A program made the translations under genes and the position numbers. A model generated the notes under the pieces. The model ran no database searches. It was not told the DNA's origin and saw only the letters and a list, made by a program, of their open reading frames with translations. 64,000 nt of DNA from BD1-7 clade bacterium. Lineage in GTDB: Bacteria > Pseudomonadota > Gammaproteobacteria > Pseudomonadales > DT-91. Where the stretch lies: positions 62,001-126,000 of the forward strand of contig CACSIN010000012.1 of assembly GCA_902705835.1 (NCBI GenBank). The letters are read 5' to 3'. Shown here one piece after another: positions 7,495 to 15,738 of the stretch (position 1 is the first letter of the stretch; every line of letters starts with the position of its first letter).

Positions 7495-8622
7495 ATGGAT
7501 TTTGCATTTAACGAAACACAACTTGAGGTTCAAAAGCTGGCGAATCAGATCCTCACCGATCTATCGACCACAGAGCGTTTGAACGAAATCGACAAGCAAG
7601 AAGAGCGCTTTGACGAAAACCTTTGGGCACAGCTAGCTGAAGCCGGTTTGCTAGGCGCGGCTTTCAGCGAAGAAAACGGCGGCATGGGTTTTGGTTTCAC
7701 CGAGCTGTGTCTGTTTATCGAAGAAGTCGGCCGTCGCGTTGCGGCTGCGCCGGTTGTTCCGGTTATTGTCAGCGCTGCCCTGCCGATTCAAAAATTCGGT
7801 ACTGTAGAGCAACAGCAACGTTTCTTGCCTGCAGTCGCTGCGGGCAAAAAGCTCATCACTGCCGGGCTTTCTGAAGAGCGTGCCGAGTGCCCGTCTGAGC
7901 CTTTCACTATTGCTGAAACAAGCGGGGCTGGCTACAAACTGACTGGCACCAAGATCGCTGTGCCGTTTGCAAACCGTGCCGAGCGTGTATTGGTTACAGC
8001 AAAAATTGGCAACGACGTTGGAGTCTTCCTGTTAGACCCTAAAGTCGATGGAGTTACATTGACTGCTGAACGCTCAACAACACTTGAGCCTTGGTTTGAA
8101 GTCGCTATGAATGGCGCTGAAGTTGCCGCCGAAGATGTTCTCATTGTTGATGGTGGCAAAGCTGCCGCACAGTGGACCTCTGAGCGCACTGTTGCCGCAT
8201 ACTGCGCTATGCAGTTAGGTGTTGCGGACGAATCAACACGCACAACCGCTGCGTTTACTTGCGATCGTTACCAGTTTGATGTGCCGATTGGTTCGTTCCA
8301 AGCCGTTCAACACCGTGCAGCGGATTGCTTCATTGACGTAACCTGCCTGAAACTAACCACCTACCAGGCTGTTTCGCGTCTGGAGTTGGAACTGGATGCA
8401 ACCAACGAAGTAACAATTGCTAAAATCTGGGCAGGTGACACTGGGCACCGAGTCAGTTACGCAGCTCAACATTTGCACGGTGGCACAGGTATCGACAAAG
8501 ACTACCACCTATGGCGTTACAGCCTGTGGGCTCGCCAGCTGGAAATGACACTAGGTAGCTCAGCAGCACTGTTAGGTGCATTAGGCGAGCGTATCGCGGC
8601 TGGAGAAGCTTTCCAAAACTGA
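7495..8622 (+). CDS. Acyl-CoA dehydrogenase, second subunit of the pair
   Basis: A 375-residue, more divergent acyl-CoA dehydrogenase. The N-terminal domain (EENGGMGFGFTELCLFIEEVG) and C-terminal block HLHGGTGIDKDYHLWRYSLWA are typical of the family. The middle domain is weakly conserved (TAGLSEERAECPSEPF replaces the usual SEPGAGSD loop), suggesting weak FAD binding through this region. In known two-gene acyl-CoA dehydrogenases the two subunits share FAD and substrate sites in an alpha2beta2 complex; that is the likely arrangement here. GAGGAG lies about 5 bases before the ATG, which follows the upstream stop by 14 bp. A strong terminator follows. Confidence 0.88.
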   Translation: MDFAFNETQLEVQKLANQILTDLSTTERLNEIDKQEERFDENLWAQLAEAGLLGAAFSEENGGMGFGFTELCLFIEEVGRRVAAAPVVPVIVSAALPIQKFGTVEQQQRFLPAVAAGKKLITAGLSEERAECPSEPFTIAETSGAGYKLTGTKIAVPFANRAERVLVTAKIGNDVGVFLLDPKVDGVTLTAERSTTLEPWFEVAMNGAEVAAEDVLIVDGGKAAAQWTSERTVAAYCAMQLGVADESTRTTAAFTCDRYQFDVPIGSFQAVQHRAADCFIDVTCLKLTTYQAVSRLELELDATNEVTIAKIWAGDTGHRVSYAAQHLHGGTGIDKDYHLWRYSLWARQLEMTLGSSAALLGALGERIAAGEAFQN

Positions 8623-8642
8623 TTCCAAACCGTTTGGAACAC

Positions 8643-8673
8643 AAACCCCGTCGTACTGCGTCGGGGTTTTTTT
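8643..8673 (+). terminator. Rho-independent terminator of the acyl-CoA dehydrogenase operon
   Basis: AACCCCG pairs with CGGGGTT across an 11-base loop that itself can pair partly, followed by a run of T residues. It begins 20 bases after the stop. Confidence 0.85.
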
Positions 8674-8986
8674 ATTGTCTCTTCTCAACGGGTATCATCA
8701 AATAGATACATACCCACTTTAATACGCCACAAAGCTTGCACTTGAATACTAGCAGCAATCGATTACTGATCGCCGCGAAAGAAAAAAGCATTTCTATTTT
8801 TATACAGTGCCGTGGATAAATACTTCCGGAAATACTGCTGTATATTCAACAATATTCCCAGCCGGTATGAATATCAATCAATAATCGTGCCCGAAACAGG
8901 GAACACCGTTAATACGCTTGCTGACCCGTCGTAAAGAGATCGTTAGTCAAACCTGACTTACCATCAGAAACCGCAGAGTTTACCGC
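8674..8986. other. Gene-free gap
   Basis: About 310 bp, AT-rich, between the terminator and the convergent lipoprotein gene. No open frame with an SD, no strong inverted repeat and no RNA motif was recognised. Confidence 0.5.
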
Positions 8987-9607
8987 TTACGTTAGATTCG
9001 GATATTGTTCATCTTCTTGGTCCCAATCACCAGTAACTTCGATTTGACGCACTTCATCGTGATACCAAAGTAAGGCATGGTTATCTAGATCAACCAAACG
9101 CCCCGCAGCAACAAAATACCCCTTAGGATCAGAAGTTGGAATGAACCCGTAGTAGCTTCTCACAGAACCCATCGCAACTACATGGATCACAACAAGGTCA
9201 TCAATCTGATATTTGGTTTTGAGCGACGAGTAGTCTTTTTTGGCAAAGCCTTTTTCAGAAATTTGAGTATCCGGCAAGGTGCTGATATCAATGTCTTCTT
9301 CGATGATAACAGTCTCTATACCGTGATCAGTGAACCGATCAGCAATCATCTTTTTTAAATCCGCGAATTCATCGAGATCAAGAGTTCTCAGGTGGTCGGT
9401 CACTGGGCCTGCCACAGCGTTATTGATAGCGACATCAAGCAACCCCTGTCCACCTGTTTTGTGTGTATAAGCTTCAGGTATTCTTGACACGACAACGCCG
9501 ACCTTTTTGTCTTTATCCATCCAATAACTGGATTCGACATCGACGGGTTGAATCGCACACCCCGCAAACATGGAAAGAAATACAGCAACAACGGCCAACT
9601 TTTTCAT
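8987..9607 (-). CDS. Predicted lipoprotein, unknown function
   Basis: A 206-residue protein with a signal peptide and lipobox (FAGC at residue 17 or so). The mature part is a mixed alpha/beta domain with KVGVVVSRIPEAYTHKTGGQGLLDVAIN near the start and DDLVVIHVVAMGSVRSYYGFIP later, a layout seen in periplasmic or outer-membrane lipoproteins of unknown function. ATG 9607 is selected because AAGGAAG sits just upstream and the signal peptide then begins MKKLAVV; the frame is open 11 codons further. No neighbour suggests a role. Confidence 0.65.
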   Translation of the reverse strand: MKKLAVVAVFLSMFAGCAIQPVDVESSYWMDKDKKVGVVVSRIPEAYTHKTGGQGLLDVAINNAVAGPVTDHLRTLDLDEFADLKKMIADRFTDHGIETVIIEEDIDISTLPDTQISEKGFAKKDYSSLKTKYQIDDLVVIHVVAMGSVRSYYGFIPTSDPKGYFVAAGRLVDLDNHALLWYHDEVRQIEVTGDWDQEDEQYPNLT

Positions 9608-10002
9608 AGCGACTTCCTTTTTATCTGTAAATTGTGACAAGAAGCTATTCTAAAGAATCAGCGGCACTATATCCCCGACAATCCGTCGATCTAACAGCCT
9701 CAATACGAAAGATTTATTACATTTCATTACACTACCGTGCAGTACAAGCAAATAAACGCTCTTTTATCGTAACCAAACGTTCACTTTCCTATTTATCAAA
9801 CTGTGTCGTATAGAAAGCCCTCATCGAACAAAGTGAGCAGCAATAGGTCTCAATCGGCAACACAGCCGAAAAATACAAAATCAAAGGACAAAACTAAACT
9901 CAGGGTACGACAACGAAAAACCACCCGTTCATCGCCACCTATCGTTCTCGGCTAATCTACGAATATACGAGCCCACATTTTACTAAACCAAAGGCGTGTG
10001 CA
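9608..10002. other. Gene-free divergent intergenic region
   Basis: Nearly 400 bp between the divergent lipoprotein and cytosine deaminase genes. It must hold their promoters, but no clear consensus pair, palindrome or short gene was found. Confidence 0.45.
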
Positions 10003-10461
10003 ATGACCAACATTAACCACAGTGCTTTTATGAGCGAGGCCATTAATGAGGCCCAAAAAGGATTAGCCGAAGGTGGCGTGCCGATCGGATGTGTTGTTGT
10101 CCTTGATGGAGAAATCATTGGTCGAGGTCACAACCAGAGAATCCAGGAAGGCAGCGTCATAAAACACGCTGAGATGGATGCCTTGGAGAACACTGGCCGT
10201 TTGAGCCCGTCACAGTATCGGGCGTGCACACTGTATACCACGCTTTCTCCTTGTCCCATGTGCAGCGGGGCAGTCCGCCTTTATGGCATCAAACACGTGG
10301 TGATTCGCGAAAATAAAACGTTTCAGGGCGATGAAACGTTTCTCGAATCAGAGGGTGTCACGCTGACGATCATCGACGACCCGACATGTATCGACCTAAT
10401 GACACGTTTCATCGAGCAAAACCCAGAGCTTTGGCAAGAAGATATCGGTGAACTGGAATAA
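10003..10461 (+). CDS. Cytosine deaminase of the Fcy1 (fungal-type) family
   Basis: A 152-residue zinc-dependent deaminase. The HAEMDALENTGR motif gives zinc ligand H55 and proton shuttle E57; SPCPMCSGA gives zinc ligands C84 and C87. The C-terminal part (NKTFQGDETFLESEGVTL and FIEQNPELWQEDIGE) matches yeast cytosine deaminase Fcy1 rather than TadA, whose tail differs. It would convert cytosine to uracil for pyrimidine salvage in the cytoplasm. This contrasts with the larger CodA amidohydrolase of E. coli. Alternative: another purine/pyrimidine deaminase of the same fold. It stands alone, with no permease gene next to it. Confidence 0.8.
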   Translation: MTNINHSAFMSEAINEAQKGLAEGGVPIGCVVVLDGEIIGRGHNQRIQEGSVIKHAEMDALENTGRLSPSQYRACTLYTTLSPCPMCSGAVRLYGIKHVVIRENKTFQGDETFLESEGVTLTIIDDPTCIDLMTRFIEQNPELWQEDIGELE

Positions 10462-10563
10462 CCCCGATCAGCGGCTTAACCGTCTGTAACCTGAACACTG
10501 TCAAAGAACCCATCCCGCTTGGTAAGGGCAGACGATATGATAAATTGATATTCTATTGAACTG

Positions 10564-10779
10564 TTGGGCTGGATTGGCGCCATTCTGATCTTATTCATGT
10601 TCGCGCTGAACTCGCTGGGTTACATCAATACGCACTCAACTAACTACCAGCTTGGTAACCTTACTGGCGCCTGCTTCATCGCCATCGCCTCGATGGTTAA
10701 AAACGCTTGGCCGGCCGCTTTTTTGAATATCTGCTGGGCACTCGTTGCCATTTTCTCATTAGCGATGCAGTTAGGGTAG
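10564..10779 (+). CDS. Small CBU_0592-like membrane protein; start uncertain, possible 5' nonsense mutation
   Basis: About 71 residues with three hydrophobic segments: GWIGAILILFMFALNSLGY, then LTGACFIAIASMV, then FLNICWALVAIFSLAMQL. The pattern, including YQLGNLTGA and NAWPAAFLNICWA, matches the small CBU_0592-type membrane protein family of unknown function. The only candidate start in the open frame is TTG 10564 (or ATT 10555), neither with an SD. Upstream, AAGGG followed by ATG 10537 is well placed and in frame, but codon 4 is TGA (10546-10548). So the gene may carry a nonsense mutation, or be translated by reinitiation after a three-codon leader. Confidence 0.55.
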   Translation: MGWIGAILILFMFALNSLGYINTHSTNYQLGNLTGACFIAIASMVKNAWPAAFLNICWALVAIFSLAMQLG

Positions 10780-11340
10780 TTACAACTTATTGACGCTAGC
10801 TGACGTATTCCTACTCTACATCCGGCATATAACAAGCATGTTTAGCGAATAATTTACGGCAAAAAGTTCAACATATTTACCGACTCTCCTGTGTTATTTT
10901 TGTCTCTATTCTCGCTGCCCCCCTTGGTACGAATGAATACTATTCAACGCCGAATTATTTCTTGAGATCAGTGTCTCAACCGACACAGCAACAGGGATTG
11001 ACTCTTCTTCATATTTGCAGAGCTGTGTATATGAGTGTTTTTCTTACCCAGAAAAACCTATTGGCGAAGTTCAAATGATTTCTATTTTGTCGCACATGCA
11101 GCGATTACTATTGGATATGTCGCAGCAAAGAGTAAGTGACAGCGCGTGAACTTCGCTAGTAACTCAACGCACGACCTCGGTCGTGTTATCCCGATCTCAA
11201 CCAGACGGGATATTGGAAACGTGAACAACACGACTCAAATCAATCGCGCAAAAACGACCACCATTTAATGAATCTAACCGGTGCGGAATTTTGCTATGGA
11301 TGTTGCTCTCGAAAATGCTGCTTCCCCTTATGGAGCAGCC
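10780..11340. promoter_or_regulatory. Long leader region of the ATP-grasp operon with two tandem hairpins
   Basis: A 560-bp gene-free stretch. At 11170-11185 CACGAC and GTCGTG form a perfect 6-bp stem with a CTCG tetraloop. Immediately after, TATCCCG (11187-11193) and CGGGATA (11206-11212) form a second perfect 7-bp stem with a 12-base loop. The pair sits about 130 bp before the chosen ATP-grasp start. The structures are seen in the sequence. Function as leader control or transcript processing is inferred. The rest of the gap shows no gene. Confidence 0.4.
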
Positions 11341-12582
11341 ATGCAGACGATTTTACTGATTGACCCGTTTCATTCCGGTCGCTATCTGATGCAAAAACTC
11401 CAAAGGTTGGGCTTTGATGTTCAGGTTGTGCGCACCAAGGATGTCAAGTCGACTTATTTTTGCGATGATTTTCTCTACGATGACGATGTTCTAATCACCA
11501 CCGGTGATTTACAGCGCGACTGCGACTACATACGCAATGCAACACAAAAGCGTCACCTCGTGCATGGCTTAGCCGGCACTGAGGCATCTTTAGAGTACTC
11601 TGACAGATTGTTATCGGAACTATTTCCGGCACAGTGGAATGACCCTCAAACGACATCGCTACGTTTTAGAAAATCGGCAATGCAAAACGCGCTGGCCAAA
11701 CATAACTTACCGGCTATCGATACGGTAACACTCAAACATGGCATGTCGAATCAGCACAAAAAAATCGCTGTGTCAGAATTTTACCGGCGTTGTGGCGGCG
11801 ATATCATCGTAAAACCGGACGCCAGTATTTGTTCAGCCGGCTTCCGTATTCCAGCGTCGGAAAACGAAATCTTGTCTTACATGGAAACCGCAAGTCATGC
11901 GATGCCATTGTTTGACGATATGGAGCTTCTCCTACAGCGCAGAGTGCGCGGACGTCAGTATTTTGCCAATACCGTTTCGTATAACGGCAATCACCACTTG
12001 TGCTCTGTCGGCGAGGCCCGCAAAGAATTTGAGGGTGGTAGTGTTAAGGAAATCTACAAAGAACTAGTGGATTTGGAAGCTTTCGACACATTCGATATCG
12101 CCGCATATATATTCGCAGTACTTGATGCATTAGACGTCAAATTCGGCCTATCGCACATCGAATTCTGTTTCGATGGCAATGACTGCTACCTAATCGAACT
12201 GAATCCACGCATTGCAGGCCTTCATGGTGCCCTCAACCGTATGTCGGCAGGTCGCTATACTGAAGATCAGATTGATGTGTATCGACACTATCTCACCGGT
12301 GAACTGCCCGTTGGCTCACGACACGGCATCCATCGAAGTGGCAATCAGCAAACGTATCGAACCGTATACCTCTACAACCTAAACCCACAACGATATCAGC
12401 TGGCCATTACCTTGTTTGGCGAACTGGAATCTGCTTATTTTTGTGAAAAACTCAAACTGTCTGAGGCCTCAGACACTACCAGTTTGATGGACGTCTCTAT
12501 GTTTGCGATATTGTCGCACAATGATCCAACCGTCATCGAGCGTGATATGCGCGAGTTACTGAAGCTGAGTCATGTACACTGA
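11341..12582 (+). CDS. ATP-grasp ligase-family protein of unknown substrate
   Basis: A 413-residue protein starting MQTILLIDPFHSG. The ATP-grasp core is clear: a nucleotide-binding strand GGDIIVKPDASICSAGF, the hinge block MELLLQRRVRGRQYFANTVS, and the metal-binding YLIELNPRIAG (Glu, Asn, Arg). ATP-grasp enzymes activate a carboxylate as an acyl phosphate and join it to an amine or thiol, often in biosynthesis of amino-acid-derived small molecules. The substrates here are unknown. The frame is open to a GTG at 11281; ATG 11341 is chosen because GGAG lies 5 bases upstream and the family normally begins at this strand. Its stop overlaps the start of a DMT-type transporter gene by 11 bases, so product and exporter are probably linked. 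Confidence 0.8.
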   Translation: MQTILLIDPFHSGRYLMQKLQRLGFDVQVVRTKDVKSTYFCDDFLYDDDVLITTGDLQRDCDYIRNATQKRHLVHGLAGTEASLEYSDRLLSELFPAQWNDPQTTSLRFRKSAMQNALAKHNLPAIDTVTLKHGMSNQHKKIAVSEFYRRCGGDIIVKPDASICSAGFRIPASENEILSYMETASHAMPLFDDMELLLQRRVRGRQYFANTVSYNGNHHLCSVGEARKEFEGGSVKEIYKELVDLEAFDTFDIAAYIFAVLDALDVKFGLSHIEFCFDGNDCYLIELNPRIAGLHGALNRMSAGRYTEDQIDVYRHYLTGELPVGSRHGIHRSGNQQTYRTVYLYNLNPQRYQLAITLFGELESAYFCEKLKLSEASDTTSLMDVSMFAILSHNDPTVIERDMRELLKLSHVH

Positions 12583-13441
12583 ACGCCAAGGGCTCAATTA
12601 TAGCTTTGCATACATCGCCACACTCTCGCTGTCTTCAGTCTTCGTCGAAAAACTCAGCCTTCATGTCAGCATTGAACTGATGAACCTTTGCGTTGCCGTT
12701 ATGGCAGCGTTAACCTTCAATGCAATGAATGTTTCGCGCTTGGGCGTGGCCTATCGTGCGGTGCGATCTCAACCCCGGCTTTGGCTTTGGATGTCTGTAT
12801 CCATCGCAGGATCATGGATTCTATCGTACTACTGTACGATGACATCGTCAGCGGACTTTTCGATGGCACTGGTGTTTTTATCTTGCAGCCTGATCGGTGC
12901 CATGTTCAATAAAAACATGCTTAAAGTACTGTTTTGCTTGCTATCGATCGGGTTGTGTTTTGCTGCAGCGAGACAATCCTGGGTATCGACTACCTACGGT
13001 ATTACATCCGGCATATGCTTGTTCTTTTATACGTACTATTCAAAACAGTATGCCGCAACAAACAATGCAACATCGTTAGACATTCTGTCGGTGCGCTTTT
13101 TTCCAATGATGACCATGGCTGCAGTGCTGTTTATTGTGTATCACAACCCAACAACAGAGATTCTCACTACATCGTCGTCGTTACATATTTGGGGGCTAAT
13201 AATACTCGTTTGTTTCGCTAATCGAGTGATTCCGATGTTGTTCTTTCAGCCTGCGGTGCAAGCTCTAAAGCCCGATAGGTTAAGTTTCCTTTTGACTCTG
13301 GTACCGCTCACAACCTATCTGTTCGAAAGCGTGATTAACCGACACTTCCCTCTCGGTCTTTTTTTGGCGGTGGGCATATCAACACTGGCACTCAATATCG
13401 ATCGGATTTGGATCAGCGCTAAAAGCGCCTGTCATTTTTAG
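12572..13441 (+). CDS. DMT/EamA-like multi-pass transporter coupled to the ATP-grasp gene
   Basis: A 289-residue, very hydrophobic protein with about nine or ten predicted membrane segments and short loops, the size and pattern of drug/metabolite (EamA) exporters, though no two-repeat signature is obvious. ATG 12572 lies inside the last codons of the ATP-grasp gene (11-bp overlap), a hallmark of translational coupling. The natural reading is export (or import) of the ATP-grasp product or its building block. The stop is 7 bp from the stop of the convergent alpha/beta hydrolase gene. The family call is by topology only. Confidence 0.6.
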   Translation: MYTERQGLNYSFAYIATLSLSSVFVEKLSLHVSIELMNLCVAVMAALTFNAMNVSRLGVAYRAVRSQPRLWLWMSVSIAGSWILSYYCTMTSSADFSMALVFLSCSLIGAMFNKNMLKVLFCLLSIGLCFAAARQSWVSTTYGITSGICLFFYTYYSKQYAATNNATSLDILSVRFFPMMTMAAVLFIVYHNPTTEILTTSSSLHIWGLIILVCFANRVIPMLFFQPAVQALKPDRLSFLLTLVPLTTYLFESVINRHFPLGLFLAVGISTLALNIDRIWISAKSACHF

Positions 13442-13448
13442 CCAGCAT

Positions 13449-14354
13449 TTACGCCCGCGCATGCGCGCTGATTGCCTGTGAAAATTCGGCCAACAGTGGC
13501 TCAGGCAAATCATGCCCCATTCCCTCAAAAACCATCAATTTTGCTTCTGGAATACACGCAGCCGTATCTTTGCCAGCAGCAACGGGCAACATCGGGTCCT
13601 TGTCGCCATGAATCACCAAAGCCGGCACCGTCAGTTGTTTCAAGGAATCCACCCGGCTATCCGCACAAAGCACAGCAGCCAGTTGACGTGGGTAGCCCGT
13701 CTGATCGGTACTGCGTTTACAAGAGGCCTTGACCAACGCATACAATGCTTCGCCTTCGAGCGGGTAACGAGGGCTACTAATGGATTGAAGCACATTACAC
13801 GTTCGTTCGAAGGCTTTGGAATCATCAGAGATTGCTTTGCGCCAAAGGTGATAAATGATTTTCAGATTGGGCCCAGGTAATCCACGGCGGCCAGATGTCG
13901 ACATAACTGACGTTAGTGTTAACACCCGCTGCGGATAGTTAATGGCCATGATTTGCGCAATCATACCGCCCATCGAAGCGCCAACAACGTGCGATTTTTC
14001 GATGTCGAGTGCATCCAATAGCTGGATAGCATCTTCGGCCATGTCCTCCAATGTATACGGCGATTGTGCGGTTCCCATACCGAATTGATAGGCCATCCAT
14101 AGCTTGGGTAAGGTCGCAACGGGCCCCGGTGTTCGAGAAGATAACCCAACGTCTCGATTATCGAACCGGATCACTCTAAAACCGCTGTCGGCCAATAAAC
14201 AACACAATTGCTCAGGCCAGGCAATCATCTGTGTCCCCAACCCCATAATCAGTAAAATGGCAGGAGCATCATCATCACCAAACTGGTCATAAGCCAATTC
14301 AATACCGTTAGCAGAAACCGTTTGTTCGGATCGATAGTTACACGTGTGAGTCAT
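13449..14354 (-). CDS. Alpha/beta hydrolase
   Basis: A 301-residue alpha/beta hydrolase-fold protein. The oxyanion region is LLIMGLGTQMIAW; the nucleophile elbow is GASMGGM (Ser nucleophile); the acid is in VIHGDKDPMLP; and the catalytic His is in GMGHDLPE. FRVIRFDNRDVGLSS is the characteristic second strand. It may act as an esterase, lactonase or C-C hydrolase; the substrate cannot be told. Monocistronic, convergent with the DMT transporter gene. No strong SD was seen before ATG 14354. Confidence 0.85.
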   Translation of the reverse strand: MTHTCNYRSEQTVSANGIELAYDQFGDDDAPAILLIMGLGTQMIAWPEQLCCLLADSGFRVIRFDNRDVGLSSRTPGPVATLPKLWMAYQFGMGTAQSPYTLEDMAEDAIQLLDALDIEKSHVVGASMGGMIAQIMAINYPQRVLTLTSVMSTSGRRGLPGPNLKIIYHLWRKAISDDSKAFERTCNVLQSISSPRYPLEGEALYALVKASCKRSTDQTGYPRQLAAVLCADSRVDSLKQLTVPALVIHGDKDPMLPVAAGKDTAACIPEAKLMVFEGMGHDLPEPLLAEFSQAISAHARA

Positions 14355-14547
14355 TGAACATCACCAGTCGCAATAAGATAGAGCTTTGACCATTAATATA
14401 GACTGACTACTCATTTTTTCGCAGGCACTACCCGCCTACCTACACCACCTCGACTTGCTAATCCATTGATTCAACGAATAGCAAACGGCATCAAGGCATG
14501 GTTGTAGACACCACCGACTTAATGTTAAATCTATAACAATAAGAATA

Positions 14548-15462
14548 ATGAGAAGACCCATGATTTATTTGCGGAATAACAAAACCCTGCAGCAACTCAC
14601 CGATGCTGGCGTAGACGAAAACTATCACGCCATTTTGCAATATCTCTCAAAACACGACACCCCACTGGACATATTACTGGCCGCAGAATTTGCCCAGATA
14701 CAAACCTTTGGAATACCCAGCATCAGCAAAATTTTGCGTCAAACGCGCCAATACCAGGATCAGGGCCTCAAGCGGTTAGATGATACACGCGCCATTATGA
14801 TTGAAGCACTGGAAGACACCGTTCACAGTGAACGCGGACGCCATATGGTCAACCACCTGAATTGGATTCACGGCCACTATCCGATCAAAAATGATGATTA
14901 CCTGTTTACGCTGGCCTTATTTATTATCGAACCGGCACGCTGGATGGAAAACTGGGGGTATCGGCAACGCACCCAAGCAGAAAAAGACGCCAGCTTTCTC
15001 GAATTTCGAGATCTAGGCAACGCCATGAATATTGAAAATATCCCCGAAAACTATGACGCATTTGTGCAATGGTACGAGAGCTACCGCTCACAGAATATGG
15101 CTTTTCACCCGGACAACACCATCGTTACAGAAGGGCTGATCGAGGGCATGCAAAAGATGTTTCCTGCGATCGTTAGCCCATTGATTAAACCCCTGATTCT
15201 AACGCTCCTGAACGATGACATACTACTCAACGCGGTCGGTATGAAAAAGCCGCCTCGCTGGCAACGCATATTCATCATCGCAATCATGAAAATCCGTGCT
15301 CAACTGATGAAAGTGTTTAACCCCTGGCATAAGAAGCCTTTCACCGATAGCCAACTTCATCAGCGTTTTGCCAGCTACCCTGGCGGTTATCAAAATCAGT
15401 GCCTCGGGCCACAAAAACTGCTTCAACACACAACGCCCGAAACCGGATGCCCTTTTCGATAA
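14548..15462 (+). CDS. MpaB-family (DUF2236-like) oxygenase
   Basis: A 304-residue, mostly helical protein resembling the MpaB/rubber-oxygenase (latex clearing protein)-type superfamily, especially the eukaryotic-like MpaB branch: VNHLNWIHGHYPIKNDDYLFTL, ALFIIEPARWMENWGYR and FREFRDLGNAMN-like blocks, with GRHMVNHLNWIHGHY carrying candidate heme-ligand His residues. MpaB proteins cleave isoprenoid side-chain double bonds. Whether this one binds heme and what it cleaves are inference. The start is ATG 14548 or ATG 14560; AGAAG lies 5 bases before the latter. There is no signal peptide, so it is probably cytoplasmic or peripheral. It stands alone between a hydrolase and an MFS transporter. Confidence 0.7.
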   Translation: MRRPMIYLRNNKTLQQLTDAGVDENYHAILQYLSKHDTPLDILLAAEFAQIQTFGIPSISKILRQTRQYQDQGLKRLDDTRAIMIEALEDTVHSERGRHMVNHLNWIHGHYPIKNDDYLFTLALFIIEPARWMENWGYRQRTQAEKDASFLEFRDLGNAMNIENIPENYDAFVQWYESYRSQNMAFHPDNTIVTEGLIEGMQKMFPAIVSPLIKPLILTLLNDDILLNAVGMKKPPRWQRIFIIAIMKIRAQLMKVFNPWHKKPFTDSQLHQRFASYPGGYQNQCLGPQKLLQHTTPETGCPFR

Positions 15463-15738
15463 ACACCCTGCGGCTAAGCCCAGAACCAACGCAGCGATAC
15501 AACACAGCGCCTGCTATAGTTTCGATGCAGGCAGAGGTCGCACAAAGTGCTTCGAATGCAATTACATCGACAAAAGCACATCCACCGACATGAGCTGCCG
15601 ATAAGCTACGCAAACAACGTTATCAATACCAACACTCACGGTTCTTCAATACTCATACATTGATGAGTCAGTCGTCACCAGAGCCAACAAATCTTTGCGT
15701 TGCAAGTACCACTTGCTTCGAGAGGCTGGAACAGCGCT

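Noticed and set aside
15463-15738. Several short frames after the MpaB-like gene
   Set aside because: They are extensions of shadow frames, without SD sequences or recognisable protein features.
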